Shown here piece by piece: positions 48,759 through 58,729 of a stretch of DNA of 64,000 bases; the stretch's first letter is position 1, and the number at the start of each line of letters is the position of its first letter. The notes beneath the pieces are model-generated. The model saw nothing but the letters and a program-made list of their open reading frames with translations. It had not been told where the DNA came from and made no database searches. A program made the position numbers and the translations under genes. Source of the stretch: Acidimicrobiales bacterium (GTDB taxonomy: Bacteria > Actinomycetota > Acidimicrobiia > Acidimicrobiales > Acidimicrobilacustridaceae); the NCBI GenBank assembly GCA_018401565.1, contig JAGYKS010000029.1, forward strand, positions 75,001-139,000, given 5' to 3'.

Positions 48759-49522
48759 TCACACCGCTGACACCGGGCCCAAAGCGACCATGACGACGAC
48801 GGCGGCGGCGACCAGGTGGGGTCCAAAGGCGAACCACCGACCGCCGGTGCCCGATGCGGCCCGGTGGTCCCGACCCATCCTTCCCCGCAGTCCACGCGCC
48901 ACCCACGTCACCACCGACCCCGCCACAGCAGCGCCAGCTGCCAGCAGCACGAAGCTGAAGGCCACCGTCAACGCTCCCGCCGGATCGGTGCACAGCCAAC
49001 CGGCGGTGAGCGCCAGCAGGGCACCCAGTTTCACGTCACCGAACCCCATGCCGGCGATCCAGCCGACCCCCAGCACCACCATGGTCACCGTCGCAGCCAC
49101 CAGCGCCGACCGAATACGGGCGGTGTCGCCGGCTACCACTGCCGCCACAACCATCACCGGCCACACCGCGGCCCACAACGGCGCAACAATGGCATCAGGC
49201 AGCCGATGGCACCGCACGTCGACCATGGCCGACAAGATCCCGCCCCCACCACCAGCATCACCACCACGGCGTCGACAGGGGCCGACCCGAATCGGGCCCA
49301 GCACACCACGGGACAACACGCTGCAGCCAACGATGACCACGGCCGTTGGCGCACAAACTGCACCATGGCGGCCGCACCGGGAAGGGCCGGGAGTGCCGAC
49401 CGGCGGGCGAGAGCGCCGGCAGCACCAGGAAACCACACCATGGCCACCACGCCGCCGGCCGCTGCCGACACCATGGCGACCCCCGACGCCAGGCCAGACA
49501 CCACGGTCAGGCCAGACACCAC
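48759..49522 (-). CDS. Prepilin peptidase, A24 family (frameshift)
   Basis: Membrane aspartic peptidase of the type IV prepilin class. About 250 codons with many hydrophobic segments. The catalytic aspartates are in VDVRCHRLPDAIV and GMGFGDVKLGALLAL. The cytosolic cysteine-rich methyltransferase loop of the full-length PilD type is not seen. Homology passes from one frame to another at about 49215-49250, between VVMLVVGAGS and LSAMVDVRCHRLPD. The start (GTG 49522, two bases after aroE) is tentative and lies in a duplicated 18-base unit. It is inside the aro operon; a peptidase of this kind is found next to aroE in other actinobacteria (from memory). No pilin gene is visible. Confidence 0.8.
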
Positions 49523-49537
49523 GGTCAGGCGATGGCA
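49501..49537. repeat. Direct repeat at peptidase start
   Basis: CCAGACACCACGGTCAGG occurs twice in tandem on the plus strand, covering the aroE/peptidase junction. It codes the repeated VSGLTVVSGL at the peptidase N-terminus. Confidence 0.75.
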
Positions 49538-50361
49538 ACCGAGCTGGCGGCGCTTCGCATCACGTCAACGGGAGGCTCGACCCCGGTCCACAGCCGAAAG
49601 GCATCGGCAGCCTGATGGACCAACATGCCAAGGCCATCCACGGTTGAAGCTCCGGCCTCGCGGGCCATGACCAACAGCTCGGTATCGACGGGGTCGTACA
49701 CCAGCTCGACGACAACCTGATTGTCGTGGAGTAGCCCCAGCGGGACCGGACATCCCGGCCGGCCCGTCATACCCACGGGTGTGGCGTTGACCACGATGTC
49801 AGCGGCAGCGATGTCGGAAGGTTCGCCGACCGCACACCGACTGGGATCGAGGGCAACTGCATCGGCACCCCGGCCGGGGCTTCGGTTGATCACATGGATC
49901 CGGGCGGCCCCGGCGTCGAGCATCCCGGCCACCACAGCCCGACCAGCACCGCCGGCTCCCACCACAGCCACCGTGGCGCCGTCCACGCCGTGACCTTCAT
50001 GAGCAAGAGCGGCAACGAAGCCGGTGGCATCGGTGTTGTGTCCCACCAGATGATCGCCGTCCCACGCCACGCAGTTCACTGCACCCAACCTCCGGGCCAG
50101 CGGACTGAGGTTCTCAAGGCTGGTGGCCACCTGCTCTTTGTGCGGCATCGTCACCGACAGACCTCCCAGCCCGAGGGTAACCATGGCCTCAAGCGCCCGG
50201 TCTGCCTGCCCACCCTCAGTGGCGAAGGCCACGTAGACCCAGTCAAGGCCGGTCGCCGCGAAGGCAGCGTTGTGCACCGCCGGTGACCTCGAGTGCGCCA
50301 CCGGGTCACCGATCACGGCCGCCACACGTGTATGGCCAGACACCGGCAGCACCGAACCCAC
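49525..50361 (-). CDS. aroE: Shikimate dehydrogenase
   Basis: NADPH-dependent fourth shikimate step, 278 residues. Substrate site: IGDPVAHSRSPAVHNAAFAA and SVTMPHKEQVA (catalytic Lys); NTDATGFVAAL; NADP loop VAVVGAGGAGRAVVAGML; and NATPVGMTG. GTG 50361 shares one base with the mltG stop TAG. Confidence 0.97.
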   Translation of the reverse strand: MGSVLPVSGHTRVAAVIGDPVAHSRSPAVHNAAFAATGLDWVYVAFATEGGQADRALEAMVTLGLGGLSVTMPHKEQVATSLENLSPLARRLGAVNCVAWDGDHLVGHNTDATGFVAALAHEGHGVDGATVAVVGAGGAGRAVVAGMLDAGAARIHVINRSPGRGADAVALDPSRCAVGEPSDIAAADIVVNATPVGMTGRPGCPVPLGLLHDNQVVVELVYDPVDTELLVMAREAGASTVDGLGMLVHQAADAFRLWTGVEPPVDVMRSAASSVAIA

Positions 50362-51539
50362 TAGAAGACGCCTCGCTGCCGGGAGTCCTCAGCCACAGCG
50401 AGGAACTCGTTGTAGTCGTTGGTGAAGAAATGGTCCCCAGCAGGGTCGATGAGCACGTAGTACAGCCAGTTGCCATCGGATGGGGCCAGTGCTGCAGTCA
50501 GGGCGCTGCGGCCCGGGGCGGCGATGGGAGACGGGGGGATGCCCGGTGACCGACGGGTGTTCCACGGCGAGTCGGTGTCGAGATCGGTCACGGTGATTTC
50601 GTCGGTCCGACGTCCGATGGCGTAGAGAACGGTGGCGTCGATATCCAGGCGCATCCCCTCAATCAGCCGGTTGTACATCACCCGCGCCACCTGGGGTCGC
50701 TCAGACTCGATGCGGGTCTCGGCCTCGACCATGGACGCAATGGTCACGACCTCGTAGGGCGTCAGCTCCAGACCGGTCGCCGATCTGAGGGTGGCTGTGG
50801 CGTCGTCGAGTCCGACTTCAGCGGCCACCGCCTCGAATGCGTCCACCATCTGCTGCACCAGCTTGGTGGCGTCGCCGCGATCGTCCAGCGCCACTTCGTA
50901 GGTGGCAGGAAACAGCAAACCCTCAAGAGTGGCTGACTCGGGTTGGTACGCCGAGCGGACCGTCGCCAGCGCTGCGTCCCAGTCGCTGCGCTGCATCTCG
51001 GGAAAGGCCGCCAGCACCCGATCCCCAATCTCATCAAGCCACAATCCTTCGGGAATCGTGATGGTGTCCACCTCGGGGGGTGCGGGCCCACCGGCGAGCA
51101 CCTCAAGCACCGACCCGGCGGCCTGATTGGTCGTCAATCCCTGATACACCCCGGCCTCGAACGGCTCGGCGCCCTTGATGCGCAGGAACATCCGGAAGGC
51201 GTCGGCATTGACCACCACGCCGGCATCGGCCAACAACGTCGCCACCTGTGACGTGGTGGCCCCCACCGGGATGGCGAAGCCCACCGGTTCGTTGGGCCCC
51301 GACGGGTCCAGTTGTCCGCGCACCCACATGCCCCCGGCCGCCACCGCAACGATGCCGACGATCACCAAGACACCAAGCACCATGGGCCAGCGACGACGAC
51401 GACGGGCTGTGGGACCAAACGTGGGGCCAGACACGCCAGCCGGATCCACCGGGTCCAGCGACCCATCAAGGTCAACGGTGGTGTCAGGAACGGTTGCGTC
51501 GGGAATGTCGCTGCGCCCCTGGTCGGTCATGTCAGTCAT
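50361..51539 (-). CDS. mltG: Endolytic murein transglycosylase
   Basis: Inner-membrane YceG-like enzyme that cuts nascent glycan strands. From ATG 51539 it has about 50 acidic/polar residues, an Arg run (ARRRRRWP), one hydrophobic helix (about 52-70), a LysM-like part, and the catalytic region with VVTIASMVEAETRIESERPQVARVMYNRL (active-site Glu) and DSPWNTRR, GIPPSPIAAPG. ATG 51530 is an alternative start. It overlaps ruvX upstream by eight bases and aroE downstream by one. Confidence 0.94.
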   Translation of the reverse strand: MTDMTDQGRSDIPDATVPDTTVDLDGSLDPVDPAGVSGPTFGPTARRRRRWPMVLGVLVIVGIVAVAAGGMWVRGQLDPSGPNEPVGFAIPVGATTSQVATLLADAGVVVNADAFRMFLRIKGAEPFEAGVYQGLTTNQAAGSVLEVLAGGPAPPEVDTITIPEGLWLDEIGDRVLAAFPEMQRSDWDAALATVRSAYQPESATLEGLLFPATYEVALDDRGDATKLVQQMVDAFEAVAAEVGLDDATATLRSATGLELTPYEVVTIASMVEAETRIESERPQVARVMYNRLIEGMRLDIDATVLYAIGRRTDEITVTDLDTDSPWNTRRSPGIPPSPIAAPGRSALTAALAPSDGNWLYYVLIDPAGDHFFTNDYNEFLAVAEDSRQRGVF

Positions 51540-52005
51540 CACTCCACCCATCGTCGGGTCCGCGTTCGTCAGTCGCCACCGAACCACCCTCATCCCTGCC
51601 CTGTTCGAGCCAGGCTTGCAACAGTACGGCAGCAGCGAGTTTGTCGACCACCTTGCGCGCCTTGCGGTTGTCCACGCCCATCTCCCGCAGATGTCGCTGC
51701 GCCACCACCGTGCTCAATCGCTCGTCCACGGTGTCCACCGGTATCGGGGCCACCGAGCGCAGCAACTCGATCTCGTCGAGGACCCCCCTGGCCGCAGGTC
51801 CAACCGACCCATCAAGCGACAGTGGAAGGCCGACGACGATGATTCCGGCCTCCCACTCATCGGCCAGGGCGATGAGTGTGCGGTGATCGTGCTCGACAGA
51901 GCCAGAACGTTGCACGACCTCAACCGGCGAGGCGATGGTGCCGGTGGGGTCGGTGATGGCCACCCCGATACGACGGGAGCCCAGATCCACCCCCAGCGCC
52001 CTCAC
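51532..52005 (-). CDS. ruvX: RuvX/YqgF family RNase H-fold nuclease
   Basis: Putative Holliday-junction resolvase or pre-16S rRNA processing nuclease; 157 residues. RALGVDLGSRRIGVAITDP (first Asp), IIVVGLPLSLDGSVGPAA, VDERLSTVVAQRHLREMG and DKLAAAVLLQAWL (last Asp) are all present. An acidic tail of about 20 residues follows. GTG 52005 overlaps the alaS stop (GTGA). Confidence 0.95.
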   Translation of the reverse strand: MRALGVDLGSRRIGVAITDPTGTIASPVEVVQRSGSVEHDHRTLIALADEWEAGIIVVGLPLSLDGSVGPAARGVLDEIELLRSVAPIPVDTVDERLSTVVAQRHLREMGVDNRKARKVVDKLAAAVLLQAWLEQGRDEGGSVATDERGPDDGWSDD

Positions 52006-54581
52006 TCGAGGCCGGCTGCCCGTCGGGCGGCGGCAATGGCGTCGTCGATCCCGGCCGGATCCTTGCCCCCGGCAACAGCCACGTCGGCATTGCGCCCGCC
52101 ACCACCCTTGACCGCCTTGGCCGCATCGGCAAGCAATTCACCGGCGTTGCGTCCCGCCGACGTGTCGGCCGCTGCCACCAGGCTGACCGACGTGTTGTCG
52201 GGAGTTCCCACCAGCACCACAGCGGTGATTCCCGAACGCTCCCGGACGGCAAGCGCCACCTGCCGCAGCCCGTCAGCGTCGTAGCCGTCGAGTCGCGCCA
52301 CCACGACCCCGGACTCAGCCCCGGCTGCGAGCTCGGCAGCAATGGCGACCGCCGCCTTGCGCTTCAGTTCACGCAGTTCGCCACGCAACTGTTTCGATTC
52401 GGCGATCCGCCGCTCCACCGCGTCAACCACCTCGTCGGGACCGACACCCAGCAGCCCGGCTGCCGCACCAAGGGTGGCCTCATCGGCTCGCAGCCGCTCA
52501 ATGGGCCCAAACCCGGTGATGGCCTCCACCCGGCGGATGTTGGACCCGATGGACGACTCCGACACGATCTTGAACGCACCGATATCGCCCAGTGCAGACA
52601 CATGCGTGCCACCACACAGTTCGACCGAGTGCGGACCGGCCTCGAGCACACGCACCACGTCGCCGTACTTGTCGCCGAAAAAGGCGATGGCCCCGAGTTC
52701 GGCGGCCTGGTCCTTGGACGTCTCGAAGTGTCGGGCCTCGGAGTTGTCCAACACGTCGGTGTTGACCAGGTCCTCCACGGCCACCAGCTGGTCGTCGGTG
52801 AGTGGCTCGAAATGCGAGAAGTCGAACCGCAACCGCTCGGGTGACACCAGCGATCCCTGCTGCTTGACGTGATCGCCGAGCACCTCGCGCAGCGCCCAGT
52901 GCAGCAGATGGGTGGCGGTGTGGTTGCGCCGGATGGCGGCCCTGCGACCGTCGTCGATGGAGGCCGTCACTTCCTGGCCGGCGATGAACTCGCCTTCGGT
53001 GACGACCACGTGGTGGCGATGCTGCCCGGGAAGTGCGTAGGTGGTGTCGATCACCTCGGCGGTACCGGTGGCCGACGTAATGGACCCTGTGTCACCCACC
53101 TGGCCGCCGCTCTCGGCGTAAAACGGCGTGCGGTCGAGCACCATGACGTCGCCGATAACCCCCAACAGCCGGGCGGTGGTGGTCGTCTGGTCACGACCTG
53201 TGAATTCCGTGGGCCCGAACTGCTCGGCCAGGTCGGCAAAGGCCTGGGCATCGGCGCCGAGTCCGGTGGCCTTGCGGGCTGCGGCGGCCAGCTCCTGCTG
53301 GTGGGCCATGCCGGCGTCAAAACCGGAGCGATCCACGGCGTGTCCGCGCTCGCTGGAGATCTCCTCGGTCAGCTCCACGGGGAAACCGTGGGTGTCGTGC
53401 AGGGTGAAGGCAACCGCCCCGTCGAGTTCGGCGCCATCGGCCAGACCGTCGAGTTCACTGTCGAGGATCGACAGCCCGGTTCGCAGGGTGCGTCGGAAGT
53501 TCTGCTCCTCGCGTCCCACCACCTCGGTGATGAAATCGTGCTGGGCCACCAGGCTCGGGTAGGCGCTACCCATCACATCGACGGTTGCGGCCACCAGAGC
53601 CGGGGTGACCACGTCGTCAACACCCAGCAGGTAGGCATGACGCACGGCCCGACGGATGATCCGGCGAAGCACGTAGCCACGGCCGGTGTTGGACGGGAAC
53701 ACACCGTCGCCGACCAGGAAACTGATGGCCCGTCCGTGCTCGGCCAGGATGCGCAGGCTGACGTCGGTTGCGTCGTCGGTTCCCAACGACCGCCCGGTCA
53801 CCGACTGGGCGGCGTGCACCATGGGAGCGAGCACGTCGGTGTCAAACACCGAGTCCACGCCCTGGAGCACGCTCAAGATGCGCTCCATGCCGGCACCGGT
53901 GTCGATGTTCTTGCGGGGAAGGTCGGTGTCGGTGCCGTCGGCGTCGCGCATGTGCTGCATGAACACCAGATTCCAGATCTCCAGGAAGCGCTCATCGCCA
54001 CCACCAGCTGGGCCGCCATCAGGACCGAAGGACGGCCCCTTGTCGACATAGATCTCCGAACATGGACCGCACGGACCCGGCGGACCTCCAGGTGGACCCC
54101 ACCAGTTGTCGGCGCCCATGCGCTGGATGCGGTCGGGACTGACCCCCACACCGTCCCGCCAGATTTCGTGGGCTTCGTCGTCACTGTGATGCACCGTGAC
54201 CCACAGTTGATCGGGATCAATCCCGAACAGTTCGGTCACCATCTCCCACGCCAGGGCAACGGCCTCGGGCTTGAAGTAGTCACCAAACGAGAAGTTTCCC
54301 AACATCTCGAAAAACGACAGGTGCCGCAGGTCCCGGCCCACTTCCTCGAGATCGCTGTCCTTGCCTCCAGCGCGCAGGCACTTCTGCACGCTGACCGCAC
54401 GGGGAGTGGGTGCGGGTTCCTCGCCGAGAAAGTACGGCTTGAATGGCACCATCCCGGCCACCGTGAACATCAGGTCGGGATCATGGGGGATGAGGCTGGC
54501 CGACGGCACCACCGTGTGGCCCCGCTGCTCGAAGAAGGCCAGAAAGGCCGTCCTCAGTTCGTCTGCGCTGTGGCGGTTCAT
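52002..54581 (-). CDS. alaS: Alanyl-tRNA synthetase
   Basis: Class II synthetase, 859 residues, uninterrupted. Order: catalytic domain with SADELRTAFLAFFEQRGHT and DNWWGPPGGPPGPCGPCSEI, tRNA-recognition region, editing domain with the zinc ligands NHTATHLLHWALREVLG and SVELCGGTHVSALGDIG, and a C-terminal DHHA1-type segment with GGGGRNADVAVAGGKD. TAGGCT lies nine bases before ATG 54581 with no ribosome-binding site, so the start may be leaderless. Confidence 0.97.
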   Translation of the reverse strand: MNRHSADELRTAFLAFFEQRGHTVVPSASLIPHDPDLMFTVAGMVPFKPYFLGEEPAPTPRAVSVQKCLRAGGKDSDLEEVGRDLRHLSFFEMLGNFSFGDYFKPEAVALAWEMVTELFGIDPDQLWVTVHHSDDEAHEIWRDGVGVSPDRIQRMGADNWWGPPGGPPGPCGPCSEIYVDKGPSFGPDGGPAGGGDERFLEIWNLVFMQHMRDADGTDTDLPRKNIDTGAGMERILSVLQGVDSVFDTDVLAPMVHAAQSVTGRSLGTDDATDVSLRILAEHGRAISFLVGDGVFPSNTGRGYVLRRIIRRAVRHAYLLGVDDVVTPALVAATVDVMGSAYPSLVAQHDFITEVVGREEQNFRRTLRTGLSILDSELDGLADGAELDGAVAFTLHDTHGFPVELTEEISSERGHAVDRSGFDAGMAHQQELAAAARKATGLGADAQAFADLAEQFGPTEFTGRDQTTTTARLLGVIGDVMVLDRTPFYAESGGQVGDTGSITSATGTAEVIDTTYALPGQHRHHVVVTEGEFIAGQEVTASIDDGRRAAIRRNHTATHLLHWALREVLGDHVKQQGSLVSPERLRFDFSHFEPLTDDQLVAVEDLVNTDVLDNSEARHFETSKDQAAELGAIAFFGDKYGDVVRVLEAGPHSVELCGGTHVSALGDIGAFKIVSESSIGSNIRRVEAITGFGPIERLRADEATLGAAAGLLGVGPDEVVDAVERRIAESKQLRGELRELKRKAAVAIAAELAAGAESGVVVARLDGYDADGLRQVALAVRERSGITAVVLVGTPDNTSVSLVAAADTSAGRNAGELLADAAKAVKGGGGRNADVAVAGGKDPAGIDDAIAAARRAAGLE

Positions 54582-54590
54582 GGGACCCGA

Positions 54591-54596
54591 AGCCTA
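54591..54596 (-). promoter_or_regulatory. -10 hexamer before alaS
   Basis: TAGGCT on the minus strand, nine bases before the alaS ATG. It matches the TANNNT hexamers seen before other operon heads here. Confidence 0.4.
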
Positions 54597-54634
54597 CCGG
54601 GGCCTCGGGGTCGCCGGCCGCAACGGGGACGCGA

Positions 54635-54949
54635 TCACTTCGGGCGGGTCCTGCGACTGCCGCCGGTGCGGCCCGCAGCGCTGTCGCCGATGGGCTGCGG
54701 CGACGGTTGGCCCGCGCCACCGACAGGGTCCTGACGCATCTCGGACTCAACCTGCCGGATCTGCACCCGGGCATCGTCGACAAACCGCCGGGCTCCGTCA
54801 ACACCGCTTCGGGCGGTGTCAGCAACGGCGTTGGCGACCTGCTCAGCAGCCGGTCGGCCGGCACTGCGCCGCAGCCGCACGTAGCCGTACACCGCCCCGC
54901 CGAAACCACTCACCGCTCCGGCCGAGAACCAGAAGACGCGTTTCATCAT
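54635..54949 (-). CDS. Small membrane protein upstream of alaS
   Basis: 104 residues: a hydrophobic helix at about 5-25 (VFWFSAGAVSGFGGAVYGYV), then a charged, helix-rich segment (VANAVADTARSGVDGARRFV and RQVESEMRQ) and an unstructured basic tail. A small protein of this shape is commonly found between the DUF948 gene and alaS in actinobacteria. Function unknown. ATG 54949 overlaps the previous stop (ATGA). Confidence 0.75.
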   Translation of the reverse strand: MMKRVFWFSAGAVSGFGGAVYGYVRLRRSAGRPAAEQVANAVADTARSGVDGARRFVDDARVQIRQVESEMRQDPVGGAGQPSPQPIGDSAAGRTGGSRRTRPK

Positions 54950-55404
54950 GGTGCCGAGCCTCGCCCACCACGGTCATCGGCAGCAACCCGGCGGTCGCGG
55001 CCGGGCCTGCGGTCGTTGCCACGCCTGCGGTCGATACCACGCCGGCGGCGCCGACGACCCGAACCACCGGTGAACACGCCGGCAATGGCACGAAACGTGC
55101 CCCGCACCACCGCTGCCACCCGCACAACCGGACCCACCACCACCCGGCGAACCACCCGGGAACTGGTCTCGAGCTGGTCGGCGAGCTCCTCCGCATGAGT
55201 CACCGCCTCGTCGACGCGTCTGGCGCCAGCGTCGGCGTGGGCCACTGCGGAGCGGGCTGCCTGGAGGTCGAGTTCAATGGCGGCGAGCGTGACCCTCAGG
55301 GCACGCGCCGACCGCACCAACGCCACGGTGGCGGCCAACACTGCGGCCACCGACGCCACCGCAGCCACGACGACCACCACCAGTGCCAGGTCGGTGGCAG
55401 TCAC
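54946..55404 (-). CDS. DUF948-like membrane protein
   Basis: 152 residues with an N-terminal membrane helix (about 5-30, ALVVVVVAAVASVAAVLAATVAL), a long helix with coiled-coil character (LAAIELDLQAARSAVAHADA, VDEAVTHAEELADQLE), then a very basic Arg-rich tail (RRRRRRGIDRRR). The layout fits DUF948 proteins next to alaS. Function unknown. GTG 55404 overlaps the rarA stop (GTGA). Confidence 0.75.
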   Translation of the reverse strand: MTATDLALVVVVVAAVASVAAVLAATVALVRSARALRVTLAAIELDLQAARSAVAHADAGARRVDEAVTHAEELADQLETSSRVVRRVVVGPVVRVAAVVRGTFRAIAGVFTGGSGRRRRRRGIDRRRGNDRRPGRDRRVAADDRGGRGSAP

Positions 55405-56825
55405 CGTCGGCCATCCCTTTGTGCCTGGTCGGATCCATCGGGTGTGGCGGAACCGTCACCAGCGTCGGGTTGTGCCCCGTCACGGTGGCGACGGACCAGG
55501 GGGTGGTCGGTGCTGCGGCGTTGCGCCAGCGCATCGGCCGCTGCGGCTTCGTCGCCGTGCTGGGTCGGACGCCAGTACCTCCGCCCCTCGAGTTCGTCGG
55601 GGAGGTACTGCGCCGGCACCCAGCCCCGTGGATCGTCGTGGGGGTACTCGTACCCGACCCCGTGACCCAGACGGGCGGCACCCCGGTAGTGACCGTCACG
55701 CAGCTGCGGCGGGACCTCCCCCACCGGATGGTCACGGACATCGCCACGGGCTTCAGCCAGTGCTGTGGTGACCGAGTTGGACTTGGGGGCGCATGCCAGG
55801 TGCACGGTGGCATGGGCGAGGTTGAGCTGAGCCTCGGGCAATCCCACGAACTCGACTGCCCGGGCAGCGGCGTCGGCCACCACCAACGACTGCGAGTCGG
55901 CCATCCCGATGTCCTCGCTGGCCAGAATCACCAGCCGCCGGGCGATGAACCGGGCGTCCTCACCAGCTTCGAGCATGCGAGCCAGGTAATGCACGGCAGC
56001 GTCGGGGTCCGATCCGCGCACACTCTTGATGAACGCCGACACCACGTCGAAATGCTCGTCGCGCCCGTAACGCAGGGCTTTGGTGCCCAGTGCGTCCTCC
56101 ACGTCGGCCTCCCCCACCACCGCAGCGGCGGCTGGCGCTCCGTTGGCTGCCTCACGACGCACGGCGAGCGCAACGGCGACTTCAAGACTGGTCAACACGT
56201 GCCGGCCGTCGCCGCCCGACCGATCCACCAGCAAGGTGACCGCCGCCGGGTCTGCAGTGACACCTTCCATGGCCAGGCCACGTTCGACCAACAGGCGCAG
56301 GGCGTCGTCGTCGAGCGGCTCGAGTCGAAACAGCGTCGACCGGCTGAGCAGCGGCGGGTTCAGCTCGAAGAACGGGTTCTCGGTGGTGGCCCCGATGAGC
56401 ACCAGCAGGCCGCTCTCCACCCCGGGAAGCAGCGCATCCTGCTGCGACTTGTTGAACCGGTGGACCTCGTCGAGGAACAGGATCGTTCCCGCCCCCTGCT
56501 GACCGAGGCGCTCGGTGGCCCGCTCCAGCACGTCGCGCACGTCGCGCACCGACGCCGACACCGCTGACAGCTGTTCGAAGGCCTTGGCCGTGTGGAGTGC
56601 GATGAGCTGGGCCACGCTGGTCTTGCCGGTTCCGGGTGGACCCCACAACACCACCGAACTCAGCCGATCGGCCTCGATGAGAGCCCGCAACGGTCGTCCC
56701 GGGCCCAGCAGGTGCTGCTGGCCGACGACGTCGTCGAGTCGTTGGGGGCGCAGGCGCGCCGCCAAAGGTGCCCGTCTGGATAGCTGCTCACCGGCAGCGT
56801 GACTGAACAGGTCCCCACTGGCCAT
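55401..56825 (-). CDS. rarA: Replication-associated recombination protein RarA (MgsA)
   Basis: AAA+ ATPase acting at stalled forks, 474 residues. DDVVGQQHLLGPGRPL precedes Walker A GPPGTGKTS (62-70); Walker B is FLDEVHRFNKSQQDALLPGV; sensor segment GATTENPFFELN; then the C-terminal MgsA domain with DVVSAFIKSVRGSDPDAAVHYLARM. Normal length. TAGCCT lies seven bases before ATG 56825. Upstream is aspS, downstream the DUF948 gene. Confidence 0.95.
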   Translation of the reverse strand: MASGDLFSHAAGEQLSRRAPLAARLRPQRLDDVVGQQHLLGPGRPLRALIEADRLSSVVLWGPPGTGKTSVAQLIALHTAKAFEQLSAVSASVRDVRDVLERATERLGQQGAGTILFLDEVHRFNKSQQDALLPGVESGLLVLIGATTENPFFELNPPLLSRSTLFRLEPLDDDALRLLVERGLAMEGVTADPAAVTLLVDRSGGDGRHVLTSLEVAVALAVRREAANGAPAAAAVVGEADVEDALGTKALRYGRDEHFDVVSAFIKSVRGSDPDAAVHYLARMLEAGEDARFIARRLVILASEDIGMADSQSLVVADAAARAVEFVGLPEAQLNLAHATVHLACAPKSNSVTTALAEARGDVRDHPVGEVPPQLRDGHYRGAARLGHGVGYEYPHDDPRGWVPAQYLPDELEGRRYWRPTQHGDEAAAADALAQRRSTDHPLVRRHRDGAQPDAGDGSATPDGSDQAQRDGRR

Positions 56826-56832
56826 GCCCCGC

Positions 56833-56838
56833 AGGCTA
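56833..56838 (-). promoter_or_regulatory. -10 hexamer before rarA
   Basis: TAGCCT on the minus strand, seven bases before the rarA ATG, with no ribosome-binding site between. It is identical in sequence and spacing to the hexamer before apt. Confidence 0.42.
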
Positions 56839-56870
56839 GATCGCCCAGCGGTGGCGTGATTCAGATTGGA

Positions 56871-58646
56871 TCAGTCGGCTGGCGGAAGCACCCGAAGCCC
56901 GAGCTCCGCCAACTGGCCGGCATCGAGCGATCCGGGTGCCCCGGTGAGCGGGTCGGTACCCGACTGCGTCTTGGGGAAGGCGATGACCTCACGGATGTTT
57001 TCCTCGCCGGCCAGCAACGCCACCAGTCGGTCGATGCCGAAGGCGAAGCCAGCGTGTGGCGGCGCCCCGAACCGGAAGGCGTCGAGGAGGAAACCGAAAC
57101 GGTCCTGGGCCTCGTCGGCATCAATGCCAAGCAGAGCGAATATCCGGCGCTGGACGTCGGGGTCGTGGATTCGAACGCTGCCCGAGCCCAGCTCCCAGCC
57201 GTTGAGTACCAGATCGTAGGCCTGGGACCGAACCGCCAACAGGTCGGCTGGATCGGCACTGTCGAGCAGGTGCACGTCGTCGGGGTGCGGCATGGTGAAC
57301 GGGTGGTGGGCGGGCTGAGGTGAGCCGTCGGCGTCAACGGCCTCAAACAACGGGAAGTCCACCACCCAAAGGAACTGCAGTCCGCCTTCGGTCACCGGCG
57401 GGCGACCCAGTTCGAGACGCAGCAGACCCTGCACATGACACGCGGTGCGCCACTGGTCGGCAACCAGCAGCAGCAGATCCCCGGCTGCGCCCCGGTGGCT
57501 GACCGCAGCGACGCCATCTCGTCATCCGACAGGAACTTGGCCACCGGGCTGTTGAGGGTCTCATCTTCGACCCGCATCCACACCAGGCCCTTGGCCCCCC
57601 AGCGCTTGGCCCGGTCGGTGAGATCGTCGAGACGGCTGCGGGTGGTGTCGGCACCGCCGGGCACCCGCAACGCCTTGATGGCCGGGGCCTTGAATGCGTT
57701 GAACCCGGTGTCGGCAAAGACCCCGGTCACGTCAATCAACTCGAGACCAAAGCGGGTGTCGGGCTTGTCGGAACCGAAACGGTCCATGGCCTGGCGCCAG
57801 GTGATGTGGGGGATGTTCCCGGGGGTGACCCCGGTGGCGGCCTGGGTGGCGGCAGACACTGCGGCGGCCACGACCTCGAGGATCTCAGCCTGCGACACGA
57901 AGCTGGCCTCGACGTCGAGCTGGCTGAACTCGAACTGCCGATCGGCCCGCAAGTCCTCGTCGCGCAGGCACCGGGCGATCTGGAAGTACTTGTCGATGCC
58001 ACCCACCATGCACAACTGCTTGAACAACTGCGGGCTCTGGGGAAGGGCGTAGAACTCCCCGGGGCTGAGCCGCGACGGCACCACGAAGTCACGCGCACCC
58101 TCGGGGGTGGAGGCGATGAGCAGCGGGGTCTCCACCTCCACAGAACCCCTGCTCCACCATGGCGTTGCGCAGCGTGGTGTTCACCGCTGCACGCAGTCGA
58201 AGATTGCGCTGCATGCGGGGGCTGCGCATGTCGAGGTAGCGGTGGCGAAGACGCACCGTCTCGTCGACATCGACCCGTTCGTCGATGGGGAACGGAACCG
58301 GCTCGGAACGGCCCAGCACCTCAACGGTGCAATCTCCCACCTCCACCTCGCCGGTGGCGAGGTCGGGGTTCACCGTGCCGTCGGGGCGACGACGCACCGT
58401 GCCGGTGATGCGCAGCACCCACTCGGCGCGCAGGTCGTGGGCCCCGTCGACCACGCACTGGATGACACCGGTGTGGTCACGCAGGTCGATGAAGGCCAGG
58501 TGCTCACCGTGCTCACGCCGACGGGCCACCCAGCCGCACATCGACACGACCCGGCCCTCGTCGGCCACGGTCAGCGTCCCGCAATGATCAGTGCGCATGG
58601 ACCCGGGTGTCGGGCTGGGGACCTGCGGGGTGTCTTCGGTGGTCAC
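56871..58646 (-). CDS. aspS: Aspartyl-tRNA synthetase (two frameshifts)
   Basis: Class IIb synthetase, about 592 codons. The N-terminal frame has the anticodon-binding OB fold (GWVARRREHGEHLAFIDLRD) and RHRYLDMRSPRMQRNLRLR. Near 58140 it breaks and resumes VETPLLIASTPEGARDFVVPSR and FKQLCMVGGIDKYFQIARCLRDEDLR (motif 2). The GAD insert follows. Near 57475-57490, after SATGAQPG, it breaks again and resumes GLLRLELGRPPVTEGG. Motif 3 is HAGFAFGIDRLVALLAG. GTG 58646 has AGGAG eight bases upstream. Whether it also charges tRNA-Asn cannot be told. Confidence 0.94.
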
Positions 58647-58729
58647 GGTCTGGTCTCCTGGTCGATCACTGGCGGCGTGCCTGGTGACGGGGTTGGGTGA
58701 GGCGTGCTGGCCGCATGTGTCATGACGGG

